5,886 nt of DNA from contig DAXV01000001.1 in assembly GCA_002506595.1 (NCBI GenBank), positions 1 to 5,886 of the forward strand, written 5' to 3'. The notes beneath the pieces were generated by a model. The model was not told the DNA's origin. It did not search any database and saw nothing but the letters and a program-made list of their open reading frames with translations. How positions within the stretch are numbered: position 1 is the first letter of the stretch; every line of letters begins with the position of its first letter. This document shows, one piece after another, positions 5,717 through 5,886 of this stretch. This DNA is from Acidilobaceae archaeon UBA158. Its GTDB lineage: Archaea; Thermoproteota; Thermoprotei_A; Sulfolobales; Acidilobaceae. Position numbers and translations under genes: made by a program.

Positions 5717-5886
5717 GTTTTTTCACCGTTAATACATAACATTTTGCTTAAAAGATTTTGGTTTTGGATCAAAAATTTTGAAGGAGAATATATTTGTCCA
5801 TATCTAGGACCTTCTGCTATTATTAAATTATTTTCAGTCAATACATTTAAATGATGAATTACTGTTTTATAATTTATATTAAGCAT
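5710..5886 (-). CDS. Winged-helix DNA-binding transcription regulator, C-terminal part
   Basis: Only the last 58 residues are inside the window. The frame is open to the edge, so the gene continues beyond 5886 and the Met at the edge is probably internal. The visible sequence, NYKTVIHHLNVLTENNLI followed by IAEGPRYGQIYSPSKFL, matches the recognition helix and beta-wing of ArsR-like archaeal winged-helix proteins (typical pattern: Y-K-T-V-x-H-H-L-x-x-L, a short turn, then a hairpin with R-Y-G-x-x-Y). After the wing there is a short tail with two cysteines (Cys51 and Cys58, counting from the edge). No membrane helix follows in this polypeptide. Its stop codon lies within the start region of the small membrane protein, so the two are almost certainly one operon. 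It probably binds DNA as a dimer; its targets are unknown, with its own promoter (outside the window) and the downstream acyl-CoA synthetase as candidates. Confidence 0.8.
   Translation of the reverse strand: MLNINYKTVIHHLNVLTENNLIIAEGPRYGQIYSPSKFLIQNQNLLSKMLCINGEKTC
5723..5727 (-). promoter_or_regulatory. Shine-Dalgarno GGTGA inside the winged-helix gene
   Basis: GGTGA on the minus strand is a full archaeal SD core and lies 6 bases upstream of the GTG start at 5716, within the final codons of the winged-helix gene. It fixes the start of the small membrane protein and shows that this organism uses SD-led initiation for internal operon genes. Confidence 0.7.

Noticed and set aside
5884..5886. 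ATG at the window edge as the start of the winged-helix protein
   Set aside because: The sequence begins right at the recognition helix; the preceding helices of the fold would be missing, so the gene must extend beyond the window.
1..5886. Signs of mobile elements, CRISPR, toxin-antitoxin or defence genes
   Set aside because: No transposase, integrase, long terminal or direct repeats, spacer arrays, nuclease motifs or tRNA genes were seen. The HTH/small-protein pair resembles a regulator/membrane-protein unit, not a toxin-antitoxin pair, because the small protein is a three-helix membrane protein with no toxin motif.

Overview
This AT-rich window (by eye roughly 70% A+T; ATA and AGA codons are common) reads as a stretch of chromosome from a thermophilic, probably acidophilic archaeon, most likely a crenarchaeon. 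Four things point there: TATA-type AT-rich boxes in very short intergenic regions, a GGTGA Shine-Dalgarno inside an overlapping gene pair, an archaeal-type enolase, and a two-gene winged-helix regulator/small membrane protein unit. An AT-rich Acidilobales (Caldisphaera-like) or Sulfolobales genome would fit, but the taxon is inferred from style and was not tested. I see no mobile element, CRISPR array, rRNA or tRNA, and no gene-free stretch over 300 bases; the largest gaps are about 140 and 111 bases.

Layout, left to right. (1) 1-783 (+): 3' part of a polytopic membrane protein resembling GT-C-type glycosyltransferases. (2) 790-2079 (-): enolase, convergent with gene 1 across 6 bases. (3) 2080-2219: divergent promoter region. 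(4) 2220-3683 (+): GH77 4-alpha-glucanotransferase. (5) 3689-5311 (-): AMP-forming acyl-CoA synthetase of the medium-chain/benzoate-CoA-ligase-like branch, convergent with gene 4 across 5 bases. (6) 5312-5422: leader and promoter region of gene 5, with a small inverted repeat. (7) 5423-5716 (-): three-helix membrane protein of 97 residues. (8) 5710-5886 (-): C-terminal part of a winged-helix DNA-binding protein that overlaps gene 7 by 7 bases and continues beyond the window.

Functionally this is mostly central carbon metabolism: alpha-glucan remodelling (GH77), lower glycolysis/gluconeogenesis (enolase) and activation of a carboxylic acid to its CoA ester. The enolase and glucanotransferase genes share a divergent intergenic region, so coordinated control is possible. 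The wHTH-membrane pair lies upstream of the acyl-CoA synthetase on the same strand and is the least understood part of the window: it looks like a membrane-linked transcription regulator split into two translationally coupled polypeptides.

The most notable non-coding observation concerns starts. The three complete metabolic genes each have an in-frame start codon exactly four codons upstream of the start favoured by family alignment, and a G-rich, SD-like element lies between the two. This raises the possibility of alternative leaderless and leadered initiation.
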